From positions 434,001 through 498,000 of the forward strand of contig NZ_FMZC01000003.1 in NCBI RefSeq assembly GCF_900102625.1: 64,000 bases of DNA, given 5' to 3'. The position numbers and the translations under genes were made by a program. A model generated the notes under the pieces. The model searched no databases and was not told the DNA's origin. It saw only the letters and a program-made list of their open reading frames with translations. Below, piece by piece: positions 55,716 to 64,000 of this stretch (positions are counted from its first letter, which is position 1; every line of letters begins with the position of its first letter). The stretch is from Paracidovorax valerianellae (GTDB lineage: Bacteria; Pseudomonadota; Gammaproteobacteria; Burkholderiales; Burkholderiaceae_C).

Positions 55716-57434
55716 TCAGTTCTTGCGCGGAACGACCCAGGCGTGTTCGTTCACGCCGATCACGTTGAAGAACACCGCCACCAGCCGCTGCAGGTTGATG
55801 AAGTGCACTGCGTGACCCTGGGCCTGCTGCTCGGCGGCCCAGTTGAGCACCGAGCCGGCCGCCGCGAAATCCACGCGGATCAGCCGGTCGCAAGAGATGA
55901 TCAACGGCGCGCCGGGCTTGAGCCGTTCTTCGAACGGTTCCAGCAGCGGCGCCGCGTCGCCTTCGATGTGGCCGGACAGCGAGGCCGGCAGATCGCCGCT
56001 TTCCAGCCCCGCGGGCATCGACGCTGGATCGCCGTAGCCCGAGGCATGCAGATCGGCCAGCGATGCTGCTTCGGCTGCGGGCGCCGAGCCGTCGTCGCTG
56101 GAATAGCTGCACCGCGGCGAGACCCACGACGGGGGCGAGACCTCGTAGGTCACGCAGTAGTCGAGGGCCACGAGTTCGAATTCGTCGGGCCGGCCCATGA
56201 GGCGCAGGGCCGCCATGCGCAGGCGCCACCACTCCGGGGACGTGTCGCTGTCGCCGGACTGCGTGCGCGATTCGAGCATCGCATTGAGCGCATCCACCCC
56301 AAAGAAGGAGAGTTGCACTTCCTGCTCGGCCCACTGCGTGAACAGGTTGGCCAGCAGCGGCACGGCGGCCTCGTCGATGGTTGCCAGGCGCGACCACGTG
56401 AGGGTCCAGGGCGGCGCGGCGCGGGCCAGCGAGGCCTGCAGCGCCACCACGGATTGCGCGGCCAGGGCGGCCGGGGCGTTCCAGCTGAATTCGCGCTGCG
56501 CCAGTCCCGTGGCGGCCGGCGCCGCCTGCACCTGCAGGCCGAGCAGTTCGGGCATGGAAAACCACAGCGGGGCCGAACGGCTGAACCGCGCCGCGTAGTC
56601 GATCGCCAGCGCATCGAAGCGCTCGTGCTCTCCGATGGCGCGGTACAGGTCGAACAGCGTCATCCAGATTTCCAGCTGCTGCTGGGGATCGTCCTGCTCG
56701 TGCTGCGCCAGCACTTCGAGCAGGCCGGACTCCGCGCCGGCATGGTCGCCATTGGCAAAGCGGATGGCGGCTTCCTCGAGGTCGGGTTCGTGCACGAATT
56801 CCTCCGGTTCTGGGGCCACGGCAGGGGCCGCTGGCAGCGCGCTGGCATGGGCCGATGGCACCGGCTGCTGCGCTGGCGGCACGATCGCGCCGCCTTCGGA
56901 CGAAGCGCCCGGCAGCAGGCTCTCGCCCGTGAACAGCGGCTGCACCGCGGTGGGGGCCGACAGCGCCCCCGTCAGGCTGGCCGGCGCCGTGGGCGCGAAG
57001 GCCCGGGCATCGGCCGCGGATTTGGATTCCGGCGAACCCATGTCGCCGAGTTCGCTGGGCGCGGCGGTGTTCTTGCTTTTCCACCACTGCTGGGACATCT
57101 GCGCCTCGATCTCGTCGATCTTCTTGAGCGTGACGGCCCGGTCGTCGGGCGATGCCATGCTGCTCTGGAAGAACGAGGGGCGCGCGGTCGGGTCTTCAGT
57201 GCGCTGGCCCTGCAGGGCCTCGCGCTTGCGCAGCTTGCGCAGTTGATCGAACTCGCGGCGGCGCACGAAATCGTTGCGGCGCTTGCGCTCGATCATCTCC
57301 TTGAGCATCTGCTTGCTGTACTGGCTTTCGCGGTCGGCGTCGATGGAATCCAGATCGGTCCAGTTGACCGTGGGGTTGCGGACGAACCGAACCATCTTGG
57401 ACAACAGGCCGGGGGAGGTCTCTTCCTTGCTCAT
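55716..57434 (-). CDS. STAS-domain protein with a long disordered N-terminal half
   Basis: 572 residues. A basic helical N-terminal segment (about 40-75; KRRNDFVRRREFDQLRKLRKREALQ) and a Pro/Ala-rich linker (about 130-220) precede helical, TPR-like repeats (about 220-330; EEAAIRFANGDHAGAESGLLEVLAQHEQDD). The C-terminal STAS domain has PLIISCDRLIRVDFAAAGSVLNWAAEQQAQGHAVHFINLQRLVAVFFNVIGV, typical of anti-sigma-antagonist folds. STAS domains sense or bind partner proteins; a phosphorylatable Ser is not evident here, so the switch may differ. The gene lies between dksA and hslV on one strand, which suggests a stress-linked role. No family name known to me. Confidence 0.75.
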   Translation of the reverse strand: MSKEETSPGLLSKMVRFVRNPTVNWTDLDSIDADRESQYSKQMLKEMIERKRRNDFVRRREFDQLRKLRKREALQGQRTEDPTARPSFFQSSMASPDDRAVTLKKIDEIEAQMSQQWWKSKNTAAPSELGDMGSPESKSAADARAFAPTAPASLTGALSAPTAVQPLFTGESLLPGASSEGGAIVPPAQQPVPSAHASALPAAPAVAPEPEEFVHEPDLEEAAIRFANGDHAGAESGLLEVLAQHEQDDPQQQLEIWMTLFDLYRAIGEHERFDALAIDYAARFSRSAPLWFSMPELLGLQVQAAPAATGLAQREFSWNAPAALAAQSVVALQASLARAAPPWTLTWSRLATIDEAAVPLLANLFTQWAEQEVQLSFFGVDALNAMLESRTQSGDSDTSPEWWRLRMAALRLMGRPDEFELVALDYCVTYEVSPPSWVSPRCSYSSDDGSAPAAEAASLADLHASGYGDPASMPAGLESGDLPASLSGHIEGDAAPLLEPFEERLKPGAPLIISCDRLIRVDFAAAGSVLNWAAEQQAQGHAVHFINLQRLVAVFFNVIGVNEHAWVVPRKN

Positions 57435-57479
57435 GGATCGTGATTCAGGTCGCTCGCCGTGTACAGCTGCGCAGGGAGA

Positions 57480-58211
57480 TCAATCCCCGAACATCTTTTG
57501 CTTGAGTTCGCGGCGTTGCTGCGCTTCCAGCGACAGCGTGGCCGTGGGACGCGCCAGCAGGCGGCCAACGCCGATGGGTTCGCCCGTCTCGTCGCAGTAG
57601 CCGTAGTCGCCAGCGTCGATGCGGCCGATGGATTGCTCGATCTTCTTGAGCAGCTTGCGCTCGCGGTCGCGGGTGCGCAGTTCGAGAGCGTGCTCTTCTT
57701 CGATGGTGGCGCGGTCGGCGGGGTCGGGCACGACCACGGTGTCTTCGCGCAGGTGCTCGGTGGTTTCACCGGCGTTGTTGTGCATGTCCTGCTTGAGCTG
57801 CACCAGCTTGTGGCGGAAGAACGCCAGCTGTTTTTCATTCATGTACTCGCTGTCGGGCATGGCGAGCACTTCGGCGTCGGTCAGCTCCTCGGCGGACTTG
57901 GTTTTCCAGTTGCCGGCCAGCTTCGGGTCTTTCTTGGCGGCCGCGCCGGAATTTTGCAGGGTCGTAGGCATGGTGTGTGTATAGCTGGCTTTGGCGGCGG
58001 TGGAGGCCACCGCGGGTGCCATGGATGGTACGGTCAATTGGGCCAAACGGGAAGAAGGCCGGGTGCTGCGCGCGGGTTCGTCCGATGACCCCGCGGAGAC
58101 GGGCAATGCCGCCGCGGGCTTGGGTTTGGCGACCGCTTTTGCGGCCGCGCGGACGGTGCCGCTGAGGGGTGCCTTGGCATCCACCTCGGGTTTGCTGGTA
58201 TCGGCTTTCAC
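57480..58211 (-). CDS. dksA: RNA polymerase-binding transcription factor DksA (extended, single-cysteine)
   Basis: 243 residues from GTG 58211, with AGGAG about 7 bp upstream; ATG 57971 (163 residues) is the alternative start without the extension. The coiled coil (NEKQLAFFRHKLVQLKQDMHNN) with its acidic tip region is followed by the C-terminal globular part GDYGYCDETGEPIGVGRLLARPTATLSLEAQQRREL. E. coli DksA has four zinc Cys; here only the first is kept (CDET, then no Cys). This is the single-Cys type. DksA with ppGpp adjusts transcription under starvation. The first about 80 residues are an Ala/Pro/Ser-rich extension of unclear role. Confidence 0.9.
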   Translation of the reverse strand: MKADTSKPEVDAKAPLSGTVRAAAKAVAKPKPAAALPVSAGSSDEPARSTRPSSRLAQLTVPSMAPAVASTAAKASYTHTMPTTLQNSGAAAKKDPKLAGNWKTKSAEELTDAEVLAMPDSEYMNEKQLAFFRHKLVQLKQDMHNNAGETTEHLREDTVVVPDPADRATIEEEHALELRTRDRERKLLKKIEQSIGRIDAGDYGYCDETGEPIGVGRLLARPTATLSLEAQQRRELKQKMFGD

Positions 58212-58385
58212 TTCCTGTCTCCTCGCAGTAGGGGCGGGCCCTGAGCACGCGACGCGGCTCCGGGGGCAGTAGCAGGCCTTCCGGCGTTTTACGGGGCGCG
58301 ATTGTATCGATCCAGGGGCACCGCGCACTGGAAAGTGGCAGATATCACACAAGCCCGCGCGGCAAGCGCCGAAAGGGGCTTCGTC

Positions 58386-59462
58386 CTACTCGGCCAGGCA
58401 CTGCTCCAGACCTTGCAGGAAGATGTCCTTGGGCAGGTCCAGCCCGATGAACACCATCTTGCTCAAACGCTCCTCGCCCTCGGCCCATTGCGGCCCCAGG
58501 TCGCTGCCCATCAGCTGGTGCACGCCCTGGAAGATGACCTTGCGCTCGGTGCCCTTCATGTTCAGCACGCCCTTGTAGCGCAGCATGCGCGGGCCGTAGA
58601 TGTTGACGATGGCGCCCAGGAAGTCCTCCAGCTTGGCGGGATCGAAGGGGCGCTCGGCGCGGTAGACGAAGCTCTTGACGTCGTCGTCATGGTGATGGTG
58701 GTGCCCGTGGTTCTCGCCGTGCTGGTGCGAGGGGTGGTCGCAATGCTCGCCGTGTTCATGGTCGTGATCGTGGTGGTCATGGCCATGGTCGTGCCCGTGG
58801 TCGTCTTCCTTGAGGAAGTCGGGGTCGATGTCCAGCTTGGCGTTCAGGTTGAAGCCGCGCAGGTCCAGCACCTCGGCCAGCGGCACTTCGCCGAAATGCA
58901 CGGCCTTGATGGGCGCGCGCGGGTTCATGTGCTTGAGGCGGTGGATCAGCGCGTCGGTCTCTTCCTTGCCCACCAGGTCGGTCTTGGACAGGAAGATCTG
59001 GTCGGCGAAGCCCACCTGGCGGCGCGCCTCCTGGCGGTCGTTGAGCTGCTGGGGCGCGTGCTTGGCGTCCACCAGGGTGATGATCGAATCGATCAGGTAG
59101 GTCTCGGCGATCTCTTCGTCCATGAAGAAGGTCTGCGCCACGGGGCCGGGGTCGGCCAGGCCGGTGGTTTCGATCACGATGCGGTCGAATTCGAGCAGGC
59201 CCTTGCGCTTCTTCGCGGCCAGCAGTTGCAGCGTCTCGCGCAGGTCTTCGCGGATGGTGCAGCAGATGCAGCCGTTGCTCATCTGAACGATCTGCTCCTT
59301 GGATTCGGTCACCAGGATGTCGTTGTCGATGTTCTCTTCACCGAATTCGTTCTCGATCACGGCGATCTTCTGGCCATGGGCCTCGGACAGCAGGCGTTTG
59401 AGCAGCGTGGTCTTGCCCGAGCCCAGGAAGCCGGTGAGGATGGTGGTGGGAATGAGCGACAT
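58386..59462 (-). CDS. COG0523/CobW-family metal-chaperone GTPase with a His-rich loop
   Basis: 358 residues. Walker A GFLGSGKTTLL (11-21), metal motif GCICC (64-68), and the NKxD-type SKTDLV (159-164). Residues 219-261 form a His/Asp-rich stretch containing 19 His (222-258), and the C-terminal CobW domain follows (PFDPAKLEDFLGAIV). G3E GTPases insert or deliver metal, mostly zinc, cobalt or nickel. No cobalamin genes are nearby; the neighbour is dksA, whose zinc finger is degenerate, which points towards zinc stress. Gap 174 bp to dksA, so its transcript may be separate. Confidence 0.9.
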   Translation of the reverse strand: MSLIPTTILTGFLGSGKTTLLKRLLSEAHGQKIAVIENEFGEENIDNDILVTESKEQIVQMSNGCICCTIREDLRETLQLLAAKKRKGLLEFDRIVIETTGLADPGPVAQTFFMDEEIAETYLIDSIITLVDAKHAPQQLNDRQEARRQVGFADQIFLSKTDLVGKEETDALIHRLKHMNPRAPIKAVHFGEVPLAEVLDLRGFNLNAKLDIDPDFLKEDDHGHDHGHDHHDHDHEHGEHCDHPSHQHGENHGHHHHHDDDVKSFVYRAERPFDPAKLEDFLGAIVNIYGPRMLRYKGVLNMKGTERKVIFQGVHQLMGSDLGPQWAEGEERLSKMVFIGLDLPKDIFLQGLEQCLAE

Positions 59463-59631
59463 GGATGGCTTTCAGGGAAAGGCCGCCGGGGCCGGAATGC
59501 GGCGAAGCGCGGCGGAATTTGGGGATCGGGGAGCGGGCCTAGCGGCCGCTCCAGGGGCATGAAAGAAGTTTAGCGAAGCTGTCAAGCCCCACGCCCGGGG
59601 CCGCCGCTCCACCCTGGCGCAAGGCAGGGCT

Positions 59632-60819
59632 TCAGGCCGGCTTGCGCATCACCGCCAGGCCTTTCAGGTACTCGCCTTCGGGAAACTCCAGCGTCATCGG
59701 ATGGTCGGGCGCGCCGCCCAGGCGCTCCAGGATGAAACCGTCCACGCCCGCATCGGCCCCGGCCGAGGCGACGATCTTGTGGAACAGGTCGGCGCTGATG
59801 CCGCCCGAGCACGAGAACGTGTAGAGCATGCCGCCCGGCTCCAGCAGTTGCAGTGCCAGGCGGTTGATGTCCTTGTAGGCCCGTGCGGCGCGGTCTGCGT
59901 GGGCGGCGGTGGGGGCGAACTTGGGCGGATCGAGCACGATGGCGTCGAAGGTGCGGCCGTCTTTCAGGAATTGCCGCAGCGAGGCGTTCACGTCGGCATC
60001 GAGAAAATCCGCGCGGCCCGCATCGAACCCGTTCAGGGCCACGTGCGACCGGGCGCGCTCCAGCGCGGGCCCCGAGGAATCGATGGAGGTCACGTGCCCT
60101 GCCCCGCCCGCCAGCGCCGCCACGGTGAAGCCGCCCGTGTAGCAGTAGCAATTGAGCACGCGCTGAAAGCCCAGGCGCCGCGTGGCGTCGGCAAAGCGCT
60201 TTCGGCTGTCGCGCTGGTCGAGGTAAAAGCCGGTCTTGTGCCCCTCGGCGATGTCCAGCGTCAGGCGCCATTCGTGTTCGCGGATTTCCAGGCCCGTCTC
60301 GCCCTCGCCGCGCAGCCAGCCGGTCGCGGGCTCCAGCCCCTCCAGCGCGCGCACGCTGGCGTCGGAGCGTTCATACAGGCGGGTCAGCCCCGTCTCCTGG
60401 AGCAGCGCGTCGGCGATCGCGGCCTTCCAGCGCTCGGTGCCGGCGCTGGTGAATTGCGCCACCAGCGTGTCGCCGTAGCGGTCCACGATCAGGCCGGGCA
60501 GTCCATCGGACTCGCCGTGCACCAGGCGCACGCCGTCGCTTTCAATGCCAAATCGGCCTCTGGCGCATATAGAACGCCGGACCTTAGCTATGAAAAAAGG
60601 AGCATCGATGCGCTGTGCCTCGTCGAAGCTCCACACCCGGGCGCGGATGCGGGAGGTCGGGCTGAAGGCCGCCCAGGCGAGGAACTGGCCTTCGTGCGAC
60701 TCGACCCGCACCGTCTCGCCGCTGTCGCCCCCGCCTTTGGCGATGGCCGATTCGAAGATCCACGGGTGGCGGCGCAGGAGCGAGCGCTCCTTGCCAGGGT
60801 GAAGGCGAAGGGTTTTCAT
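59632..60819 (-). CDS. rlmI: 23S rRNA (cytosine1962-C5)-methyltransferase-like protein (RlmI family)
   Basis: 395 residues, the same as E. coli RlmI (396). An N-terminal PUA domain (MKTLRLHPGKERSLLRRHPWIFESAI) and SAM-methyltransferase domain: VLNCYCYTGGFTVAAL (motif I), IDSSGPALERARSH, and IVLDPPKFAP with the DPPKF catalytic-type motif. Residues about 73-89 (APFFIAKVRRSICARGR) are encoded by an interspersed repeat copy in the region between PUA and the methylase. The start at 60819 gives the canonical N-terminus. Confidence 0.87.
   Translation of the reverse strand: MKTLRLHPGKERSLLRRHPWIFESAIAKGGGDSGETVRVESHEGQFLAWAAFSPTSRIRARVWSFDEAQRIDAPFFIAKVRRSICARGRFGIESDGVRLVHGESDGLPGLIVDRYGDTLVAQFTSAGTERWKAAIADALLQETGLTRLYERSDASVRALEGLEPATGWLRGEGETGLEIREHEWRLTLDIAEGHKTGFYLDQRDSRKRFADATRRLGFQRVLNCYCYTGGFTVAALAGGAGHVTSIDSSGPALERARSHVALNGFDAGRADFLDADVNASLRQFLKDGRTFDAIVLDPPKFAPTAAHADRAARAYKDINRLALQLLEPGGMLYTFSCSGGISADLFHKIVASAGADAGVDGFILERLGGAPDHPMTLEFPEGEYLKGLAVMRKPA
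60555..60603 (-). repeat. Interspersed 49-bp element, copy 8 (inside rlmI, sense)
   Basis: Minus strand: GCTCCTTTTTTCATAGC (60603-60587) then a 32-bp body ending TATATGCGCCAGAGGCC. It is in frame with rlmI but in a different frame from the aroE and murG copies, and it keeps ATAGC because that reads ATA GCT there. Confidence 0.8.
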
Positions 60820-61031
60820 GCCCGCGATTGTGCGATGCCGGAAGGCCCCTCCGGGCGGAAGCGGTCTGTCGGATCGGCTCCGGCACCGAGGACGCAAAGC
60901 AACATTTGAGCATTGTTGAGAAACATCCGCTCACATCTTCCTACGATCCGTCCAGCCTCCAGCACCCTGCGGAGACGCTGCCGCCAGCGTTCGCACCAGA
61001 TCCATTTCAATAATTCGGGAGAAACTTTCAC

Positions 61032-62636
61032 ATGCTGCACTTCGGTCCCCTCAAGGTCGCCACCCGCCTGGCCCTGCTCCTTGCGTTCTTGTGCCTGCTG
61101 GCTGCGGGGGTCGGCACCGCCGGCCTGCTGGGCATGGCGGGCTCCAACGCTTCGCTCGTTTCGGTCTACCACGACCGGGTCGTGCCGCTCAAACAGATCA
61201 AGGTGGTGGCCGACGCGTACGCCGTCAACGTGGTCGACACGGCGCACAAGGTGCGCGATGGCGCCATGACGGCGCAGCAGGGGTTGGAATCGATCGCCAG
61301 CGCGCGCAAGGACATCGTCTCGCAATGGTCGGCCTACCTGGGCACCACCCTGATCGGCGAGGAGCGCCGGCTGGTGGGCGAATTCCGCCCGCTGCAGGTG
61401 GCGGCCGACGCCGCCGTGGCGCGGCTGGAAAGCCTGCTGCAGGCCGGCGACATCGCGGGCCTGACCGCATTCGCCGCCCGTGAGATGTACCCGGCGCTCG
61501 ATCCGCTGCAGAACGTGCTGTCGTCGCTGACGCAGGTGCAGCTCGAAGTAGCCCGCGCCGATTACGAATCCGCCGCAACCGCCTTCGACCACACGCGCCT
61601 TTGGATCGTGGCGGTGGTGGCCGCGGGCGTGCTGGCGGCGCTCGGCTTCGGGTATCTGGTGGCGCGCAGCATCCTGCGCGAACTGGGCGCCGAACCGGCC
61701 ACCGCCGCCGCCCTGGCGCGCAGCGTGGCGCAGGGCGACCTCACGGTAGCCATCGCCCTCGCCCCCGGCGACGAAACCAGCCTGATGGCGCAGCTGCGCC
61801 ACATGCGCGACCACCTCGCCGCCGTGGTGTCCGCCATCCATGAAAGCGCCGAAAGCGTCTCGGCCGCCGCGGTGCAGATCGCCCAGGGCAACGGCGACCT
61901 CTCGGCCCGCACCGAGGGTCAGGCCGGCGCACTGCAGCAGACCGCGGCGTCGATGGAGCAACTGAGCGCCACCGTGCGCCACAACGCCGACAGCGCGCGG
62001 CAGGCCGACCAATTGGCGCAGACGGCCTCCGCCGTGGCCCGCGAGGGCGGCGCGGTGGTATCGGACGTGATCGAGACCATGCGCGGCATCAACGACAGCA
62101 GCCGCAAGATCGCGGACATCACCGGGGTGATCGACGCCATCGCCTTTCAGACCAACATCCTTGCGCTCAACGCCGCGGTGGAAGCGGCCCGGGCCGGCTC
62201 CGAAGGCCGCGGCTTCGCGGTGGTGGCGACCGAAGTGCGGCACCTGGCGCAGCGCGCCGCGCAGGCGGCCGGCGAGATCAAGGGCCTGATCGCCGCCAGC
62301 GTGGAGCGGGTCAATGCCGGCACGGCGCTGGTCGACCGCGCGGGCCGGACCATGGGCAGCGTGGTGAGCAGCATCGGCGGCCTGACCGGGCTGGTGGGCG
62401 AAATCACCGCCGCCAGCCGCGAGCAGAGCGAAGGCGTGGACCAGATCAACGGCGCCGTGACGCAGATGGACCAGACCACCCAGCACAACGCCGCCATGGT
62501 GGAAGAGATGGCCGCCGCCGCATCGGCCCTGAGCAGCCGCGCACGCGAGCTGCTGGGGGCGGTCGCCGCCTTCAAGCTGCCGCACCGCCCTGCCCTGGCC
62601 CACCCGCACGTATCGCTGCGGCTGCTGCAGGCCTGA
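61032..62636 (+). CDS. Methyl-accepting chemotaxis protein
   Basis: 534 residues. TM1 (about 10-30), a sensor with [31 protein letters not shown] (a four-helix-bundle MCP-type sensor pattern), TM2 (about 185-207), HAMP and a signalling domain with [49 protein letters not shown]. No CheR-docking tail. It stands alone, convergent with xerC (29-bp gap). The upstream 212 bp hold no other gene. Ligand unknown. Confidence 0.92.
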   Translation: MLHFGPLKVATRLALLLAFLCLLAAGVGTAGLLGMAGSNASLVSVYHDRVVPLKQIKVVADAYAVNVVDTAHKVRDGAMTAQQGLESIASARKDIVSQWSAYLGTTLIGEERRLVGEFRPLQVAADAAVARLESLLQAGDIAGLTAFAAREMYPALDPLQNVLSSLTQVQLEVARADYESAATAFDHTRLWIVAVVAAGVLAALGFGYLVARSILRELGAEPATAAALARSVAQGDLTVAIALAPGDETSLMAQLRHMRDHLAAVVSAIHESAESVSAAAVQIAQGNGDLSARTEGQAGALQQTAASMEQLSATVRHNADSARQADQLAQTASAVAREGGAVVSDVIETMRGINDSSRKIADITGVIDAIAFQTNILALNAAVEAARAGSEGRGFAVVATEVRHLAQRAAQAAGEIKGLIAASVERVNAGTALVDRAGRTMGSVVSSIGGLTGLVGEITAASREQSEGVDQINGAVTQMDQTTQHNAAMVEEMAAAASALSSRARELLGAVAAFKLPHRPALAHPHVSLRLLQA

Positions 62637-62665
62637 TGGGTTGGCGGCCTCGGCCCCTGCTCAGG

Positions 62666-63748
62666 TCACTCCGAAGACTTCTTGCGCGCCCGCGGATGGG
62701 CCGCGTCGTACACCTTGGCCAGGTGCTGGAAATCGAGCCGCGTATAGACCTGGGTGGTGGTGATGTTGGCGTGGCCGAGCAGCTCCTGCACCGCCCGCAG
62801 GTCGCCGCTCGATTGCAGCAGGTGGCTGGCGAACGAGTGGCGCAGCATGTGCGGGTGCACCGGCGTCGTCAGCCCCGCCTGCTGGCTGCGCTGGCGCAGG
62901 CGCAGCCAGATCGATTGCGCCGTGAGACGTCGGCCGCGCTGGCCCACGAACAGCGCAGGCTCCAGCCGGGCCGAGGCCGCGCCGCCGAAGGGCTGCGGGC
63001 GCTGGGCCAGCCAGGTGTGCAGCGCAGCCAGCGCCGCGCTGCCCACGGGCACGCTGCGGCGCTTGGAGCCTTTGCCGAACACATGGGCTTCGCCGCCCTC
63101 CAGGTCGATCCAGCCGCGGCCCTGGCGCTGGGTGTCGGGGCCGGGCACGGCGTCCAGCCCCGCGAGTTCGCCCACGCGCAGCCCGCAGCCGTAAAGCAGC
63201 TCCACCATGGCGGCGTCGCGCGCCTCCAGCCAGGGGTCGCCGCCGGCATGTTCGAAATCGGCCAGGCGCACCGCGTCGTCCACGGCCAGGGCCTTGGGCA
63301 GCGGCTTGGGTGCGCGCGGCGCCCGCACGCCCTGCACCGGGTTGTGCGGCACGAGGCCCTGCTGCCCGGCCCAGGTGAAGAAGCCGCGCCAGCCCGAGAG
63401 GATGAGGGCGATGCCGCGCCCGCTGCGCCCGCCGCTGTGCATCAGCGCCACGAAGCGGCGGATGTGCCCGGTCGTGAGCCGCAGCAGCGGCACGCCCGCG
63501 CCTTCGGCAAAGCGGGCGAGCTTTTCCAGGTCCAGCGTGTACAGGGCCAGGGTGCGCGCGGCCAGGCGCTTTTCGACCCGAACGTGCTCCAGGTAGCGCA
63601 GCACCATCGGGTCGGGAGGCAGCGCGGCGGGAGCACCTTCGGCCGGGCCATCGGCCGGATCGCTCAGGCGCTGGGCCGGCTGCGCTGCGGCCGGGACCGG
63701 TTCCGGGTCAACGGGCACCGTGTCAGTCATGGCGGTCATGGCGGTCAT
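62666..63748 (-). CDS. xerC: Tyrosine recombinase XerC
   Basis: 360 residues; start at 63748, with in-frame ATGs at 63739 and 63730. N-terminal SAM-like core-binding domain (LRYLEHVRVEKRLAARTLALYTLDLEKL) and the catalytic domain with the full tyrosine recombinase set: Arg in GCGLRVGEL, HMLRHSF, GHANITTTQVYT and the nucleophilic Tyr. It resolves chromosome dimers at dif with XerD. The first about 45 residues are a Pro/Ala-rich extension. Adjacent DUF484 on the same strand is the usual neighbour of xerC in proteobacteria, which supports XerC rather than a mobile integrase. Confidence 0.94.
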   Translation of the reverse strand: MTAMTAMTDTVPVDPEPVPAAAQPAQRLSDPADGPAEGAPAALPPDPMVLRYLEHVRVEKRLAARTLALYTLDLEKLARFAEGAGVPLLRLTTGHIRRFVALMHSGGRSGRGIALILSGWRGFFTWAGQQGLVPHNPVQGVRAPRAPKPLPKALAVDDAVRLADFEHAGGDPWLEARDAAMVELLYGCGLRVGELAGLDAVPGPDTQRQGRGWIDLEGGEAHVFGKGSKRRSVPVGSAALAALHTWLAQRPQPFGGAASARLEPALFVGQRGRRLTAQSIWLRLRQRSQQAGLTTPVHPHMLRHSFASHLLQSSGDLRAVQELLGHANITTTQVYTRLDFQHLAKVYDAAHPRARKKSSE

Positions 63749-63794
63749 GCGATCAAGGCATCGCTGGGCGCCAACCGTGGCGGGCGCCCCGGCG

Positions 63795-64000
63795 TCAGCG
63801 CAGCCGCGAGAGCGCGCCGCTGGCCAGTTCGGCCATGCGGGCGAGAAAGTCGGTGCCCATGGACGCATCGAAGCGCAGCGGGTCGGGCGAGCCCAGCACC
63901 AGCAGGCCGAACGCCGGCGACGGGCTGTCGATCGCGCCTTCACGCAGCGGCAGCAGGGCCAGCGACTGCACCTGACCGGCGTCGGGCAGCCAGGCCGTGG
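63795..64000 (-). CDS. DUF484 family protein (C-terminal part)
   Basis: The gene enters from the right edge; its final 68 codons are read. The sequence AFGLLVLGSPDPLRFDASMGTDFLARMAELASGALSRL is the conserved C-terminal end of DUF484, a GAF-like domain found next to xerC. The role is not established. Identified by motif and by the DUF484-xerC neighbourhood. It ends 46 bp before the xerC start. Confidence 0.85.
   Translation of the reverse strand, partial: TAWLPDAGQVQSLALLPLREGAIDSPSPAFGLLVLGSPDPLRFDASMGTDFLARMAELASGALSRLR

Noticed and set aside
59530-59552. GGAGCGG/CCGCTCC inverted repeat after the RlmI-like gene
   Set aside because: No T-run follows on the minus strand; common in GC-rich DNA. 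Not strong enough for a terminator call.
62666-63748. XerC read as a mobile-element integrase
   Set aside because: It adjoins DUF484, as in most proteobacterial xerC loci. No attachment sites, toxin genes or phage genes are nearby.

Overview
The window is a contiguous piece of a GC-rich (roughly two-thirds G+C by eye) betaproteobacterial chromosome, most likely from the Comamonadaceae (an Acidovorax-like organism). This rests on the protein sequences, on the gene order of the division and cell-wall cluster (mraZ to ftsZ, then lpxC), on an alanine-rich style with long N-terminal extensions (MurD, DksA), and on a short interspersed repeat that I associate from memory with this family. I see no prophage, insertion sequence, CRISPR array, tRNA or rRNA. 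Almost every base is coding, and neighbouring genes very often overlap by 4 bp.

Layout. 1-7200: partial accB; a TlpA-like thioredoxin and a conserved unknown; mpl (murein peptide recycling) between two direct copies of the interspersed repeat; aroG behind a peptide-leader attenuator; tldD. 7300-13300: a compact catabolic-looking island (GntR regulator, DUF2848 protein, amidase, LysR regulator, EthD-like protein, MHS-type transporter). 13360-21600: rodA, a YqiA-like esterase, a PglL/Wzy-like O-oligosaccharyltransferase, then an operon of RNB exonuclease, TonB-like protein, aroE and mtgA. 21600-24630: a leftward operon of tripartite-tricarboxylate (Bug) binding protein, cupin, HpcH/HpaI aldolase and IclR regulator. 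24850-27360: plsC-like acyltransferase, cdsA-like gene, ruvC. 27400-31800: an RcnB-like protein and two divergent chemoreceptors. 31850-35140: thiC under a TPP riboswitch, a 58-residue membrane protein, lpxC. 35280-53330: the complete dcw cluster, read leftward from mraZ to ftsZ. 53600-59460: hslVU, a STAS-domain protein, dksA and a COG0523 GTPase. 59630-64000: an RlmI-like methyltransferase, a third chemoreceptor, xerC and the end of a DUF484 gene.

How the genes work together. Most of the window builds, recycles or divides the cell wall. MurC, MurD, MurE, MurF, Ddl, MraY and MurG make lipid II. FtsW/FtsI and RodA/MtgA relate to its polymerisation. FtsQ, FtsL, FtsA and FtsZ form the divisome, Mpl recycles murein peptide, and LpxC, PlsC and CdsA feed the outer membrane and phospholipids. 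AroG and AroE supply aromatic precursors, ThiC supplies thiamine, and HslUV and DksA handle stress.

The observations I find most unusual are as follows. (1) Eight copies of a 49-bp element (a 17-bp hairpin box plus a 32-bp body) lie in the window. Four are inside the reading frames of an RNB exonuclease, aroE, murG and rlmI; the aroE and murG copies are read in the same frame and give similar peptides. (2) An 18-codon leader peptide containing FYFWFYF precedes an intrinsic terminator upstream of aroG. (3) Four 7-bp boxes at exact 10-bp spacing lie upstream of mraZ, whose start is best placed at a GTG. (4) MurD has a 194-residue Ala/Pro-rich extension. (5) A DksA with a single zinc-finger cysteine lies next to a His-rich metal GTPase. 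(6) A PlsC-like acyltransferase is interrupted by a Pro-rich segment.
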